From positions 1-64,000 of the forward strand of contig OENT01000979.1 of the NCBI GenBank assembly GCA_900239685.1: a stretch of DNA of 64,000 nt. The letters run 5' to 3'. Position 1 is the first letter of the stretch. Each line of letters opens with the position of its first letter. A model generated the notes under the pieces. The model was given only the letters and a program-made list of their open reading frames with translations. It did not search any database and was not told where the DNA came from. The translations under genes and the position numbers were made by a program. This document shows positions 1 to 13,016 of the stretch, piece after piece. This stretch comes from Rotaria macrura (Eukaryota; Rotifera; Eurotatoria; Philodinida; Philodinidae).

Positions 1-2850
1 CAAAATCCGAGGATTCCAAAAACCCTCACACTCTGGTAAAACAGCGTAAGAGCGGTTTTTGGAGGAACCGTAGCTCGTCAGGAACCCAATGGATTTCATG
101 AAATAATGCACCTGGCGAGTAGGTGGACATGCCATCTAACGGATTCCCACCAATTCACGACGATTTTCGACCGGGAACACCAAAATGCGAGGATTCCAAA
201 AACCGTCACACACACGTAAAACTGCGTTAGAGCGGTTCTTGGAGGAACCGTAGCTCGTCAGGAACCCCATGGATTTCATGAAAAAACGCATCTGGCCGGT
301 AGGTGGACATGCCCTCTAACGGTATCCCACAAATTCCCGACGATTTTCTCACCGGAACACCAAAATCCGAGGATTCCAAAAAACCTCACACACACGTAAA
401 ACTGCGTTAGAACGGCTTTTCGAGGAACCGTAGCTCGTCAGGAACGCCCTAAATTTCATGAAATAACGTATCAGGCTGGTAGGTGGATATGCCCTCTAAC
501 GGATTCCCACGAATTAGCGACGATTTTCTCGCCGGAATATAAAAATGCGAGGATTACAAAAAACCTCACACACACGTAAAACTGCGTTAGAGCGCCTTTC
601 GAGGAACCGTAGCTCGTCAGGAACCACCTGGATTTCATGAAATAACGTATCAGGTTGGTAGGTGGACATGCCCTCTAACGGATTCCCACGAATTCACGAC
701 GATTTTCGACCGGGAACACCAAAATCCGAGGATTCCAAAAACCCTCACACACACGTAAAACAGCCTCAGAGCGGTTCGTGAAGGACGCGTAGGTCGTCAG
801 GAACCCCTGGATTTCATGAAATACCGTATCAAGCAGGTAAGTGGACATGCACTCTGACAGATACTCACGGATTCCCGACGATTTGCTGGCCAGAACACAG
901 GAATCCGAGGATTCCGAAAACCCTCAGAAACTCCCAATCAGCGCTTGAGCAGTTCTCCGAGGACCCGTAGCTCGTCAGGAACCATCTGGATATCATGAAA
1001 TACCGCATCAGGCAGGTAGGTGGACATGCCCTCTAACGGATTCCGGTGAATTCCAGACGATTTTCTCTCAAGAATAGCAAATTACGCGGATTCCAAAAAC
1101 CCTCACACACACGTAAAACTGCGTTAGAGCGGTTTTTGGAGGAACCGTAGCTCGTCAGTAACCCCTGGATTTCATGAAATAACGCATGTGGCAGGTAGAT
1201 GGACATGCCCTTTAACGGATTCCCACGAATTCTTGACGATTTTCTCGCCGGAACACCAAAATCCGAGGATTCCAAAAACCCTCCCACACACGTAAAACAA
1301 CGTTAGAGCCGTTCTTGGAGGAACCATTGCTCGTCAGGAACCCCCTGGATTTCATGAAAGAACGCATCTCGCAGGAAGTTGGACTTGTCCTCTAACGGAT
1401 TCCAACGAATTCCCGACGATGTTCCCGCCGGAACACCATAATCAGACGATTCCAAAAGCGCTCAGAAACACTAAAAACAGCGTGCAGGCAGTTATCCGAG
1501 GAACCGTAGCTCGTCAGGAACCCCTTGGATTTCATGAAATAACGTATCAGTGAGGTACATGGTCACGCCCTCTAACGGATTCCCACGACTTCCCGACGAT
1601 TTTCTCGCCGGAACACCAAAATCCGAGGATTCCAAAAATCCCCACATCAAAATTAACAGAGGCTGATCGGTTTTTGCAGCACCCGTTGCACGTCATGAAG
1701 CAACTTGATTTCTTGCTTTCTCGCTTTCGGCCGGTAGGCGGACATGTATTGGAATGTATTGTAACATGGTCTCACCGATTTTGCTGTCGCTGTTACAAAA
1801 TCCAAGGTCTTCGGGTACCGCATACCCGCATAAATTAGGGGGAGTTAGGATTTTCAAGGTGGTATAGCTCTTCAGGAATCCCTTTTTTATCTTGACTTTT
1901 CGCTATCTGTAGGCAGGCGGCCATTTGCTTGAACAGATTTCCACGAAATCTTTCCGGTTTATAGGAAGAAGAACATAATCCAAAGACTCCCATATGTCCG
2001 CTAGACACGGGTAAAAAACTTAGAGAGAATTTTCAAGGAACTGTTGCTCGTTAGGAAGCCGCATGATTTGTTGACTTTCCGCATGTAGGAGATAGGCGGA
2101 CTTGTGCTCTAACGGATTTCCGCGAAAGTCCACCGACTGTTCAGCTGGAACCCCAAATCACAATGATTCTCAAAGACCCAATACACACGTTGAAACAGCG
2201 TTACAGTGGATTTAGGAAAGCTCATAGCTGGTCAGGAAGTCCTGGTATTCTTCAGATGTCGCCTGGGATACGTAGCTAGAGATCGTAACGAAACTTTTGC
2301 ATTAATTACCGATTGGTTTTTCTATTCTTTTTTGAGGTCCAAGGATTCGAGAATAACGCAATACTTTTTGTCAACGGCGTCTGGTATGATTTTCAACCAG
2401 TCCCAGGTCACTGAAAACTTCAGGAGTTCTCGAGGTTAAGGATGTAGCAATGAGTTTGGTCTGCGATCTAGTGGGTTCGGAAGATTTTTTGACCATTTTC
2501 CCGGTGAAACTGGAACATCCAGGGATTTAGAGAAACCGCCTAAACATTCATAAACATCGGGAGAGCGGATTTTCAAAGCTCCGTGGCTCACTTAAAACGT
2601 CTGGATTTTCAGAGACAGCTTTAAATTATGTAGTTATGGTTGAGGTCTACCATAATCCCGCAAATGCTCGTCTGTTCTCATAGGCAAAGTTCGGAATCAG
2701 AGGATTCGAAGGAACATCAGAAAAGTGAAAAGTTATCTTTGAGTTGATTTCCATGGACCTGTATCGCGGTGAAAATTTATGAAAATCATGGGATCTGTCG
2801 TGACAGCCGTGATTATGTGATGCAGGGTTTTCGCAGGAATCCCTTACGAT
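1..2850. repeat. 179-180 bp satellite array, decaying rightwards
   Basis: About sixteen head-to-tail monomers start near 1, 182, 361, 540, 719, 898, 1076, 1256, 1436, 1616, 1795, 1973, 2152, 2331, 2511 and 2690. Each opens with a version of AATCCGAGGATTCC, followed about 60 bp later by GTAGCTCGTCAGGAAC and then TGGATTTCATGAAATAACG. The first nine or ten copies are close to one another. After about 1620 they diverge quickly and by 2850 only the spacing and a few words remain. The array is cut by the left edge of the window. The unit length is a multiple of three, so short open frames cross monomers, but they hit stops and do not look like protein. The length suits a centromeric or subtelomeric satellite, which is inference. 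Confidence 0.93.
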
Positions 2851-3354
2851 GTGTTATATGTGTTAAATGGTTTCATTCGAACATGCTCTTTCGCTCAGTT
2901 TGGTTACTGTTTTGATGTGATTTTTATTACTCTCACGGAATCTCTAGGTGTTCCATCGGATTAGCTTGGAATCGGAGTATTTCCCGAAGGAGCAGGAAAT
3001 ATCATATTTGCCGTTCGATCACTGTTCCAGCATCGCGTAGCCGAGTGTGGTCCTTTTGAACAGTTTGGGAATCGATCAGTATAGTTTGTTAAGGATGAGT
3101 TCTAATGGATTCACGCGAATTCGACACGTATTTGATGGCTTAGTTCTGGAGCTAGATTATTTTCGAAGTTGCTTGCAAGAGCATATGAATGGTTAGATCT
3201 GGTATGAAAAGTTGTATCTCATCAAAATCTGAGGAAAGTCTAGAGATTCCCTAAGATTGTTGCGTTTATGATGGGATCATATGGAATTCGATGTACAGGG
3301 GACGAATTCCTTTGTGCACTTTAGCAGCAGCAACTGTACTAGAGAGATTTGCAT

Positions 3355-4145
3355 GTTGGTGCACCGACAATTGAGCCTCCGACAGTTGAGCTCCCGACAA
3401 TTGTGCCTTTAATTATGTATAAATCAAGATACAGAATCAACAGCTATCCATACACGCAGATGAAGTTTCAAAATGCGTGTAAACCTGCGACATCTCATGA
3501 AGTGAATGATTCCCTCGTACTCGCGTCCATATATAAGACGGTATACTAAAATTCTTTTCACTGAAATCATTTCATATATACTCTGATAACTGTCTTAGAT
3601 TTCGTCGAGTATTTCGAGGATAATTTTATAGGGCGTCCAGTTCGAAATAATCGACGTCGTGCCTCTCGTTTTTCAATTTCGATGTGGAATTGTTTCTCCC
3701 GATTGGATCAACAACTACTTCGAACGAACAACTCATCAGAAGGCTGGCATAGAGCTATTCAAGTAGTGTGATCCTTGATCTATTTTCACGATAAAGCTGT
3801 GCATAAATTTTGTTTAGGACTCAGCACGAGAAAACCCATCAATCTATGAATCTATCAAAGACTTGAAAATCGAACAGCACGCGAATTCGATAATGGCTGA
3901 ACAGTTGCAAGCTGGGGTTGCTAAATTAAAAAAGCGAGCGAAATACGAGCTGTTTGATGAACAATTACAACTACTACTTTCGTCTTTTCATCTGATACCA
4001 AGAGAATTGTATTTTAAAAGAGCGCAAGCTCTGTTCAATTTTTAATATGAATGCTAGCTAGATTAAATAAAGATATTTCTTGTGCTTTTTCAATTGCTCT
4101 TTAAATCAGGCTCAACTGTCGGGAGCTCAACTGTCGTGTCACCCT
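3355..4145 (+). mobile_element. Miniature Mutator-like element with inverted ends
   Basis: Imperfect inverted ends sit at about 3355-3406 and 4105-4145. Both are built from repeats of CGACAGTTGAGCTCC and its complement. Between them is a short remnant of a transposase C-terminus (3599-4045, listed separately) and a poly(A) signal AATAAA near 4068. The element is about 0.8 kb, far too short for a complete Mutator-like transposon, so it is an internal-deletion derivative. I could not identify a target-site duplication with confidence. Confidence 0.6.
3599..4045 (+). pseudogene. Mutator-like (FLYWCH-associated) transposase C-terminal remnant
   Basis: Two apparent exons, 3599-3762 and 3818-4045, are joined by a 55-nt GT-AG intron in phase 0. 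The first encodes the diagnostic stretch MWN, then about ten residues later RTNNSSEGWHRAIQ. The second continues with a helix-rich tail containing KIEQHANS and QLQAG and ends at a stop at 4043. RTNN-x-EGWH is the hallmark of the C-terminal part of FLYWCH-associated MULE transposases in animals (family knowledge). All of the N-terminal DDE core is missing and there is no plausible start, so this cannot make active transposase. Preservation of both splice sites suggests the deletion is not very old. Confidence 0.7.
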
Positions 4146-4455
4146 TGATCCAGTTTGATCCTTTATATTTTCTTGGGTGCAATAGAATTTTAGAAGATCC
4201 TCCTGAATTTATGGGATACGAAAGGATGCTGGTGGATTGCTGTAGTTACTTGTACACACTCGCCCAGTGGGGTTTGTAATCTGAAGTAATTCACAGGAGT
4301 GTTTCAATATTGCCAAGGAATCATGGTATTTTATCGATTGCGAGATTTTCTTGAAGATCGGAGTAATTGACTTGGCGGAATCCGTGTATTTTGGAGTTGC
4401 AGTGCGAAAGGTCATCCTAGTTGTTGATAGCGGTTCCGAAATTGGGATATCTGCT

Positions 4456-4626
4456 CAGGTCGATTGATACGGACAGTATACTGCCGTTTACGACATATAA
4501 ACGGCTCTTAATATCTGGCGCAGAAATTACGGTACGGTACCGGCCCTTTGCAACTCCATACGGTCGTAAACAGCGGTATGTGGATAACTTACGGCTAAAA
4601 TACGGATAACTGTATCTATCAACCAG
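4456..4626. mobile_element. Foldback element, TACGG-rich family
   Basis: The left end begins CAGGTCGATTGATACGG and the right end, read on the other strand, begins CTGGTTGATAGATAC. The interior is rich in TACGG and CGTAA words (CGGTACGGTACCGG near 4530). It is about 170 bp, noncoding, and resembles the larger element at 63485-63781 in its ends and in its base words, so the two probably belong to one family. Confidence 0.6.
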
Positions 4627-4682
4627 GATGCGTCGATTATCAGGTGAATGTTTGTTCAGGTTGGGCAACTGAATTTAAGATA

Positions 4683-4883
4683 CACTGTAAAAAATCGCAC
4701 ATTAGAATACCCTTTAGGGTTTACGAGATTGCAACGAATAATAAACCGTTTTCCCGTTTATGAAAGTTTTCATAAACCCTCGAAAGGTGCGTAAAAACTT
4801 TCAAAAACGGAAAAAGCGTTTATTATACGTTGTATTTTCATAAACACTTAAAGGCTATATTAATGTGCGCTTTTTCTACAGTG
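4683..4883. mobile_element. Palindromic MITE of about 200 bp
   Basis: The terminal inverted repeats are CACTGTAAAAAATCGCACATT on the left and, as read on the opposite strand, CACTGTAGAAAAAGCGCACATT on the right. Much of the interior is also self-complementary (TTCATAAAC and GTTTATGAA words). There is no coding capacity. The superfamily is unknown because the flanks show no clear target-site duplication. Confidence 0.75.
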
Positions 4884-7800
4884 AAGTGAAATAGGCACGA
4901 CTACCAATTGGAAACGAAATCGATAGTAGACATTCTTCAGGTATTTTGGATGGGGATTCTAGCCTTTCTTACGCTATGCTTCATTAAATGGATCTCATGA
5001 TTGGTTTGATTTCGATTGGATATAGGAATGGAAAGGAAAGCACTTGCTGTGTTTGTAGGGGCATTCAGTGCATGGCTGGGCTTGTGGAGTCTAGTTTACA
5101 TGTGGTTGAGTAGGTTTACATGGTGTTGCCGGTGATCTAGGCTTCAGCCTAAGGGTGCCTATGTAGTCTTGTATATTTTAGATTGGGAATTATTTTGAAT
5201 GTTTAGAACCTGTGAGAGGGGAGGCGGCGGTTCTTTCGTTCTGAATGGAAAATGTAGATTATAAACGGATGTTTTATGCGACTAAATCTAAATTATACTT
5301 GGTCAAAATGCTCGGAATAAAATTAATTATTGATTGTATTCAAGAAGAATTTTCGGAATTACTTTACACTAGACTGTCCAGCATAAACAATACAGACTGA
5401 TACTTTCGAATGCAGACTCTGATCACCATGTGTACTGCGAAGAAGACCACACACCCGCGCATTCCCAAATAAAGAACTTTAATAGCAGTCAAACTTATGA
5501 GCACACCTACATATAGTTCTGCAACTAGAAACATGCGTAGCGCAAAAGCCAGCCTGACTCGCATTGATACTCTTCTAGTATTTTCTTCGTAGAAATAATA
5601 CAAAAGGTGAGAATAAAGAAATCATTTTGGAGAGTCCTCTAAGTTAAACCTTGGATTCGATAGATTCTTAGTTAAGATCTTTCCTGAGAAGTTTGTGAGA
5701 AGTATTCAGAATAAGTTCGATTTCCGTATGAATTAGCACTGAGACCAATGAGTGAGCAAAGTGATGAATGTTAATCATATTCCGTGATTATTGCTAGTAC
5801 ATAATTGATATTGAATTTTGGAAAGTACGTGCATATTGCATGAGACTCCATCACTGCATGCGATAAATCTGTAATTTCACGATCAGCACTGCTCACTGCA
5901 GGAGAGGATTTTGGATCCAGGTGATAAATTAGTATTTCCTAATATTTCAGCCTGTGCCATTGTTGATCAACGAATCGGATTACAAATTTCATCGTTTGAT
6001 GAGTACTTAAATGATGGATATTTACAAAGAAATAGCGACGTACAATGAGAGATGGTCTATAGATAAAGTGCTGTGATGCGTCTCTGATTCTTCGACAATG
6101 GCCACATCAATAGTTAGCAGTGAATGGTTATTATTCAATGATCACAAGTGATGTAAGGCCCGAGAAATCGTTTAACTTTCTTTCTCTCAACTCTTATCAA
6201 ATACGGTCATAAGAACCAGACTTTGACAACCTTTGATCTTCACCATCGTCTTGATGATAGCTCGCTCGTTATTATAAAATGTGTGTTCATGTCTCCAGGA
6301 ACGGATAAACAAACATAATACGATAAATCAATCAACCAAATTATATTTGATGCCATAAAAACTAAAACTTACAGATCCATGATGTAAATCAAGTCGTTTA
6401 TCTTGTTTGGGGAACTGACTACCTAATGAAATGGAAATATAATATATATATACGTATATTCGAGTGGTAGACACTTTAGTCACTGGAAAAAAATCATAAT
6501 TGGACATCATTGAAAACAAAAAGAGGAACAAATAATGTGTAAAATTTTCAGATTGTTCGTTTTTAATATATTATCAATAACCTGCATATCACTGTCTTCA
6601 ATTGGATTGGCGTTGAAGAAACAGACTGATTAATATTTTTATTAGAGCTTTCTAACGTATTTCATGAACAATTAACTGATGCATTCGCATCTTTCTCTTT
6701 CTCTGATTTTGCTGTTGGTCTAGCGACCGCCCATGTTTGATTTTTAACTCTAGTATAGTTTGAAATGACATTCAAGTTTCATCGAAAATGAAATGGACTC
6801 GCCTATCTTTGAAAATCTTTAAGTCAGTTAGCAAATGCAGTCATCTTTGACATATTTATACTAACGTTCATCAAAGACGACGCTTCTTCAAGCAAATGCA
6901 CTTGGAAAATTTTCAAAGTGATAAAAAAATTACATTAAGTATGAAACACCTTTTGAACTGCTCGAAGTCTTCAAAAAACCTCTAAAATCGAATGCTCTAT
7001 TTCATCAGATCATAGATGACTCACTCACAGTATGGAAATAGTTGATCAATAAATAAACAAGAAAGAAGCAGACAGAGACAATGAAGAGTCAACTATGTGT
7101 ATTCTATTTCATTCTCTATTTATAATTTAATTCGTCAGGTGTACACATCAAGCAGAGAGCAGCTGAATCGAAAATGTAGATGGGTGTGTCTGATTGCGTG
7201 TCATCATTAAATCGGAAGCATGAGTGTTAAATATGACATAATATTAGTAGAGAGATGTTGTTGTGATGTATTGAATACCCACACCCGCCCGTGAATCCAA
7301 TAGTATATGTAGATCTATTAGAAAATCAATTTATAACATTAAAACAAGGAATGAGAATCGAATCATTGAAATAGAAATGATTGTCTTGGAATTTCAAATC
7401 AGTTTTCCTCACAGAGAAGAATTGATAAGTTTCAAGGTAAAAGTACGGTAGTTTTAAAGAAAAAGCAGTAGATAGAAAATGAGGAGAAAGAAACAAAACT
7501 ACATTTACTATAGAGTTAAAATGTGAAACAAGATGTAGAGTTTGTTCCATATCGCATGATGCTGCTTCGCCATTCACTTAACCTTCAACAATTTCTAGAG
7601 AACAATGACTTGTATATATATTGTAACAAAAAGGTTAATGACACGTGGTTCTTATTTTTTCATGAAAATATCTCTCTGATGTTATAGTGAGAAGAAGGGG
7701 ATTCGAATTTTATTCGTATGCATTTCAATACTCTTATGAGATATCGTTTCATAGAATTCATAAAATAAGTAGTCTTACTTCGTTGGTGTTCAATGAATCT

Positions 7801-9381
7801 ACAATAAATTGTGCGCCATTATCTTCTCATTCATTGAATTGACGATCGACTTCGACGAGTGTCTATGGGGAAAAGTTAAAACTTGAATGAATTATCAACG
7901 AAATGTCAGTTTCTCATCACTAACTTTTCTTGATTCGATCAATAGTCTCATGAAACTTGACATCCATTTTTACGTTTTACTGAGTTCGACACCATTGTGC
8001 AAACACTTTCTTGAAAGGAAATCTCGTTGCATTCGAAGATTCATATACTGGCTTTCCACAGTTTCTTTATCTAGTTATTGTGTAGCGCGAAAATGTTATG
8101 ATGCATAGAAGAAGCAGTCATGCAACTTTATACTTAAACAATAGAACTACAAGAAAACAAGGATGGCAACGGCAACGATTAAAATTTGAGTAGGCACAGT
8201 TGGATTAGAATTCGATAGATTGTATATTTCCATTGAAGTTTTTAAATAGCATCTCTTTGATCGTACATAAAACACAGATTTATTTCAACGAAATCAATGA
8301 ATTAAATAAAGGTAAAGTAAGTTGCTACTTCATCGCATGTAAGTGTGAATGGTTTTTCAAGAGTACTGAATCCGAAGTTCTCTTAAATATGAGAAAATGG
8401 TAGTAGAGTAAATTTTCACTGACATAATAAAAATTGAAGTAAGTCGTAAAAATGTTAGTTTGTTACAGAGAATATCACAGGATACAAGAGTAGCTATCAT
8501 CTGATGAGGTTTTCTGGTCATTGATTGTGATCAATGATAGAGAGCATCACGTTTCGCTTGCAAATAGAACCTATATGAAATTGTCTTGAATGAGAATGGA
8601 ACAATAGTTAACATCAGAATCTTATTTATTTTATTTTCTCATCAGCATCTATCGATACATGAAGCTTGAGAAAAAAACACATAAATAGATAAGTAAGTCT
8701 GAGAATAAACAAAATATTTGAATTTCAGGCAAGACTAAAAGGTGCCAGAGAGAATTCTGCTCTCATTTCTATTTCATAATGAGGATTGATTTTCAATGAG
8801 AGATGTTCGTCGAAGAAATTGAGTTTTCGAAGATTCTTTTGTTGTAGATGACTCAACTTTAGTTTGAAAGCGTAGAAAAACATAAGATGAACCACTCACA
8901 AGGAATTCTAAGGTACCATACACAAACGTTTGTCAAATATCGATTGATTCAGTTCCAGAACATTCTTACAGAGTCAAAATATAAGTGACGCTCATTGAGA
9001 GTCGATTCTCTAAGCTCTAGACTGAGGGAGGGTACATTACATAGTCGAGAGTTTATTGTCGTTACTCTTCTTCATCGTAACACATTAGTTAAATGGGAAC
9101 TGTTCTTCAAACGGATATACTATTATCGAGCCAAACGTGACAGAAGCGATTGCTCGATACATTTGAAAATAATCAGTGTGACACTAAAGATAGATTAATC
9201 CACACCTATGATAAATGGAAACATTTATCGTAAATGAAAGTGTAATCCACATGATAACGAGATTCTCAATTCTCCCAATGACGACTTCGAGTTTCCAATG
9301 TGTTCGTTCGCTTCCACAACGCTTGTAAGACAGAAATAGAATATGTTTCAAAAGAGAAAACTCTACTAAGGTGGCCTCGCA
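4884..9381. other. Gene-free stretch
   Basis: No conserved protein, RNA gene or long repeat is recognisable on either strand. Open frames are below about 85 codons and show no family signature. A short CCCACACCCGCCC tract lies at about 7280-7292 and is the only hint here of the telomere-like words common after 39.6 kb. Confidence 0.5.
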
Positions 9382-11235
9382 TTCACCGATCTTCAACAAG
9401 AGAGAAGAATTTGCGAAATAGGGAAACATTAATCATAGAATATGATTAATATTTTCACCGATGATACGATTTTGTGCTTGTCAAATGAGAAAACGACTTG
9501 AAAATTCATTCAGAAAGTAGTATTGTTCTGGAACCCATCGTGATAGTTTGCTATCCGTCTGAACAGCATATTGCCCCAGAGTACCGAAGTACATTAGAAA
9601 ATAAGATTTTGAAAAATGCTTACCATGACTGTCGCACAGAGTTACTATAGCATATTGATGGATCTGGAAGTGAAACGTTTCAATAAGAACTTTTGATTTG
9701 CTTAATGAAAGAGATCTCCATGAAACTGCACAGGATTGTAAATTCTGTCAATGAGAAAACATTTTCTTTTAAGATATTTTAATCACAATGCACCAAACGT
9801 CGCTTTAGTTTTACTGCACGAAGTGAACAATGTACTTGTCTGACTCTAGCGGACATTGATTTCATAGCAAGAATTCGAATTTATTTCATCATTTTGTGTC
9901 TCACAGTAGTCGAGGTATTCGCTTTACAACATATTGACGCCAAAAATAACAAAACATGATTACTATTCAGTTTTAAGAATGCCTTGTTTTCCATCTATGA
10001 TTTCGAATTAAGAAATGGTTACTTATTGAAACCAACTCTAGATGATGCTGATCCATACCCAACTAAACGAACGACATCGATGTTCAAGTTAGAGAGATTT
10101 TTATCGTAGTAAAAGTTCACCAGAACTTCATAGTAAAAATCAATCAAAAGACATTGAAGCGATTGTCTTGCTCTTTCGAATGAATTTTCAAATAATTTAC
10201 AGTTTCGATCCACGAAAAGAAAGAATTGAGAAAAAAAGCTACTAGCGTAATCCTAGAATGGAGAAACTAGGGAAAATTGTGTTACTGTTGTTTTCTATCG
10301 AATAGTTCATTTCTCCTAACGAGTACTTAGTTATGAAGTTATGCAAATATTTGTTGATTCAAAACATTGGATCGTTTTCTTTATTCTATTTGATTTGTTC
10401 ATTGATAATGGGCAGATCATGTAACTCTCGGGTTTCGTAGAATTCTATAGAACTGCAGGTAAAAGCGTTATAAAAACTCAGCCAAACTTTTCTTGTTTTG
10501 AAAATGCTTGAATTGCATTACGCTAAAACTGCTTTCCTATGATATTATCAAGATTTCGGTGTAGAACGAAGCAAGAATAAACTCAAAATATTAAATATAC
10601 TTCAATTACTGATTTCATGAAAACGATCCTCGAGTAACTTCAAATTTACATCTATCAGATCCTGTTGAAATAGACATTTCTTCTATTTTTTTGCTGTAGT
10701 TCGATTTTGTCTGAGGGAGAACTGAACAAAGCGCTGTGAAAACATCGGAGAACAACAAAACGATCGAATGTTTTCCATTAGACTTGAACGGGTTTTCACT
10801 CTAAACAAAGACGATCTCCGTATTCTTAACAATTCGGTTTTATTCTATAAAAGGAATCATTTTTCAATAAATTCGAAATTTAATTGGACTTGGAATGCGG
10901 ATCGAGAAAAATTCTCTGTTATAAAGTAAAGCAGAAAATATAACCAGAACTTCAGAGAAGTGTTAAATTATGACTGTTTTATCATTGTTTAACGTTAACC
11001 TTTAAGTTTATTCAAATCGAAATTCATATTTTTGACAAGAAAGGTGAATCTCTTTATAATCTTATGTCAAGTGAAGAAAAAATGTTTTCAGAGGTATCGT
11101 CTTTATTTCTATTTTCTAACGAAAACATGGCCAATGAATTTTTTTCTAATTCAAATTTCAAGTTAAAAAGGAATCCTCTTATGTGTTAGTTCGATCTGTA
11201 ATCTTTATTAGAAAGAATGGAGAAAATTATTTGTA
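9382..11235. repeat. Left arm of a 1.8 kb long inverted repeat
   Basis: This segment is the reverse complement of 37817-39612. In a section of about 215 bases compared directly (9999-10213 against 38782-38996) I count about eight differences, so identity is near 96%. Toward the inner end the arms differ by an indel of about 80 bp (extra sequence at 11140-11200 here). A 64-codon open frame (10019-10213 minus; 38782-38976 plus) survives in both arms with a few changes, but it matches no family I know and may be chance. The outer boundary is sharp at 9382. Confidence 0.9.
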
Positions 11236-12123
11236 CAGTACCGAATATGTATTATTTTCAATGTGTTAAATGGAAGGAGGAACAAACGAATTCCATGACC
11301 TGCGGATCCAAATTCTACTCCGCCCCCTTAATTGGAAGGAAGTTATGAAATTTTCTACACTAAAAATGATTCTTTTTCACTTACCTTTAGCTCCGTATCC
11401 AAGTGTGAAATCTTAAAGTGTATTATATTCTAGAAATACGAATTTTCCAGGAGCTGTCATTTTTATTACCCGATAAATGGTAACAATGATGAGTATTTTT
11501 TGTATTATGGACCATATTTTATATTGATTAAGTTCTCACTGATATACTCATAGTTCTTTATCTTCATCTTATACGCCTATGTTCGTAGGTGATACAGTGC
11601 TGGGACTGAAGAGTGCACTTATCAAATAAAGGAACACAAACATCCTATGCCATTTGGAGTTAACAGAGATAACGTACTTCTCTTTTTCAAATTCATTGTG
11701 CGTTTTCATTGATGAAAATATTTCATTGACATGTTGTAATTTAAGTTGTCGAAAACTAAAATACACTTTATCAGACTTTATAAACAGTTCTTCTTCGCAC
11801 ATGCTGTGCACATTCTCCGTACACGTTTAATCGTCGAATGAATGATATTTGAAATCGAGAAGTTTTTATATAATAGGAAGTTCGAAATTGTTACTACAAT
11901 AACATTATAATGAAACAATAAAGAATTAGAAATGCATGTACAAACTAACAACGACTGTGTTGGCAAACTTCACTGCACAAGTACCTTAACCGGTTATACA
12001 GCAGAAGTCATATAAATAAAATCTGTTTCGAAATAGAAAATTTCATTAGAAAAAATTATAGAATCTCTTGAAGTTCTCTCCTATGATTTAATTTTTCGGT
12101 ACTAAATTTTGATGATTCTATTA
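11236..12123. other. Gene-free stretch
   Basis: No gene, RNA or repeat is recognised. Two overlapping minus-strand open frames (11569-11966, at most 80 codons) have no family features. Confidence 0.45.
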
Positions 12124-13016
12124 AGGCCCCCCCCCCCCCCTCAGAAAAAGTCAATTTTCGGGAAAATTCCGAAACTGAGATAAATGCACCAGAAGATAGC
12201 CCGTTCTTCGCTCTTTCAGAATCACTATAGTTTTTTTTCCAAAGACCATTTTTGACCGAAATTTTTAGTGATCTTTGAGAGGTCCTCTATGTCAAAAACG
12301 GTTTCAGAGTAACTGCAGTATAATTAGGTCTTTGATCTCTAATTACTGATTAATTAATTAATAATTATTTAAGCGCTCAGCATGTGTAGAATTAAAAGTT
12401 ACATGGGACAAGTTAGGTCAGTTTCCTCAAAAACCGCGTGAAAATTGCAGAAAATTTAAAAAAACAGCAAAAAATTTTCTAAAAAATGTTTTTATGTTTT
12501 CTCAAAATCATGTTTTTCCATTTTCCATCCTAGTTATTTTGCTTTCAGCTATGTTTTTTTGAAAATTTGTTTTTACCATTCGATAGAGCATGCAAAGACG
12601 CAGGGCATCTCGTGGTCCGATTTTCGAAAAAGCTTTTTTTATGTCCAAAAAAAGATCGCCTACAAAATTCAGTTGCAGGTTTTTGGCCTTTTTACACGGA
12701 CTTTGAGTTGTGGAAACGTTTTTGGGCATAAAAAAAGCTTTTTCAAAAATCGGAGCACAAGATGCCCTGCGTCTTTGCACGCTCTATCGAATGGTAAAAA
12801 GAATTTTTCGAAAAAATATAGTTGAAGGCAAAATAACTAGGATGGAAAATGGGTCATTTTTAACCAGTGTTCACCTTATAACTTCCTTAAACTTGCGTAT
12901 TTCGGGCTGAAATTTTTATCGTAGGCTACCCGCTTCAGTCCTAACATATCCTGAAAATTTCAGCCGATTTGGACTTTCTTTGACGAAAATCGACTTATGA
13001 GGGGGGGGGACCTTAA
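12124..13016. mobile_element. C/G-capped TTAA foldback element, copy 1
   Basis: The left end is TTAAGG followed by a run of C (12124-12140). The right end is a run of G followed by ACCTTAA (about 13002-13016), so the ends are inverted and bounded by TTAA on both sides. Inside, 12540-12640 and 12725-12815 form an inverted repeat around words such as GCAAAGACGCAGGGCATC. The first 100 bp match the right end of the 21632-22494 element in inverted orientation, proving one family. TTAA targets and C-rich ends are typical of piggyBac-type elements, but no transposase is present, so that link is inference. Confidence 0.75.

Noticed and set aside
1033-1287. 84-codon open frame inside the satellite
   Set aside because: It arises because the monomer length is a multiple of three. 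Neighbouring monomers contain stops in the same frame and no protein pattern is kept.
3735-8510. CTGATGAG words as hammerhead ribozyme cores
   Set aside because: Neither occurrence (near 3737 minus, 8498 plus) is followed by the required GAAA and a closing stem.
10019-10213. 64-codon frame conserved in both arms of the long inverted repeat
   Set aside because: Its conservation is explained by near-identity of the arms as DNA; substitutions do not favour silent positions and no family is recognised.
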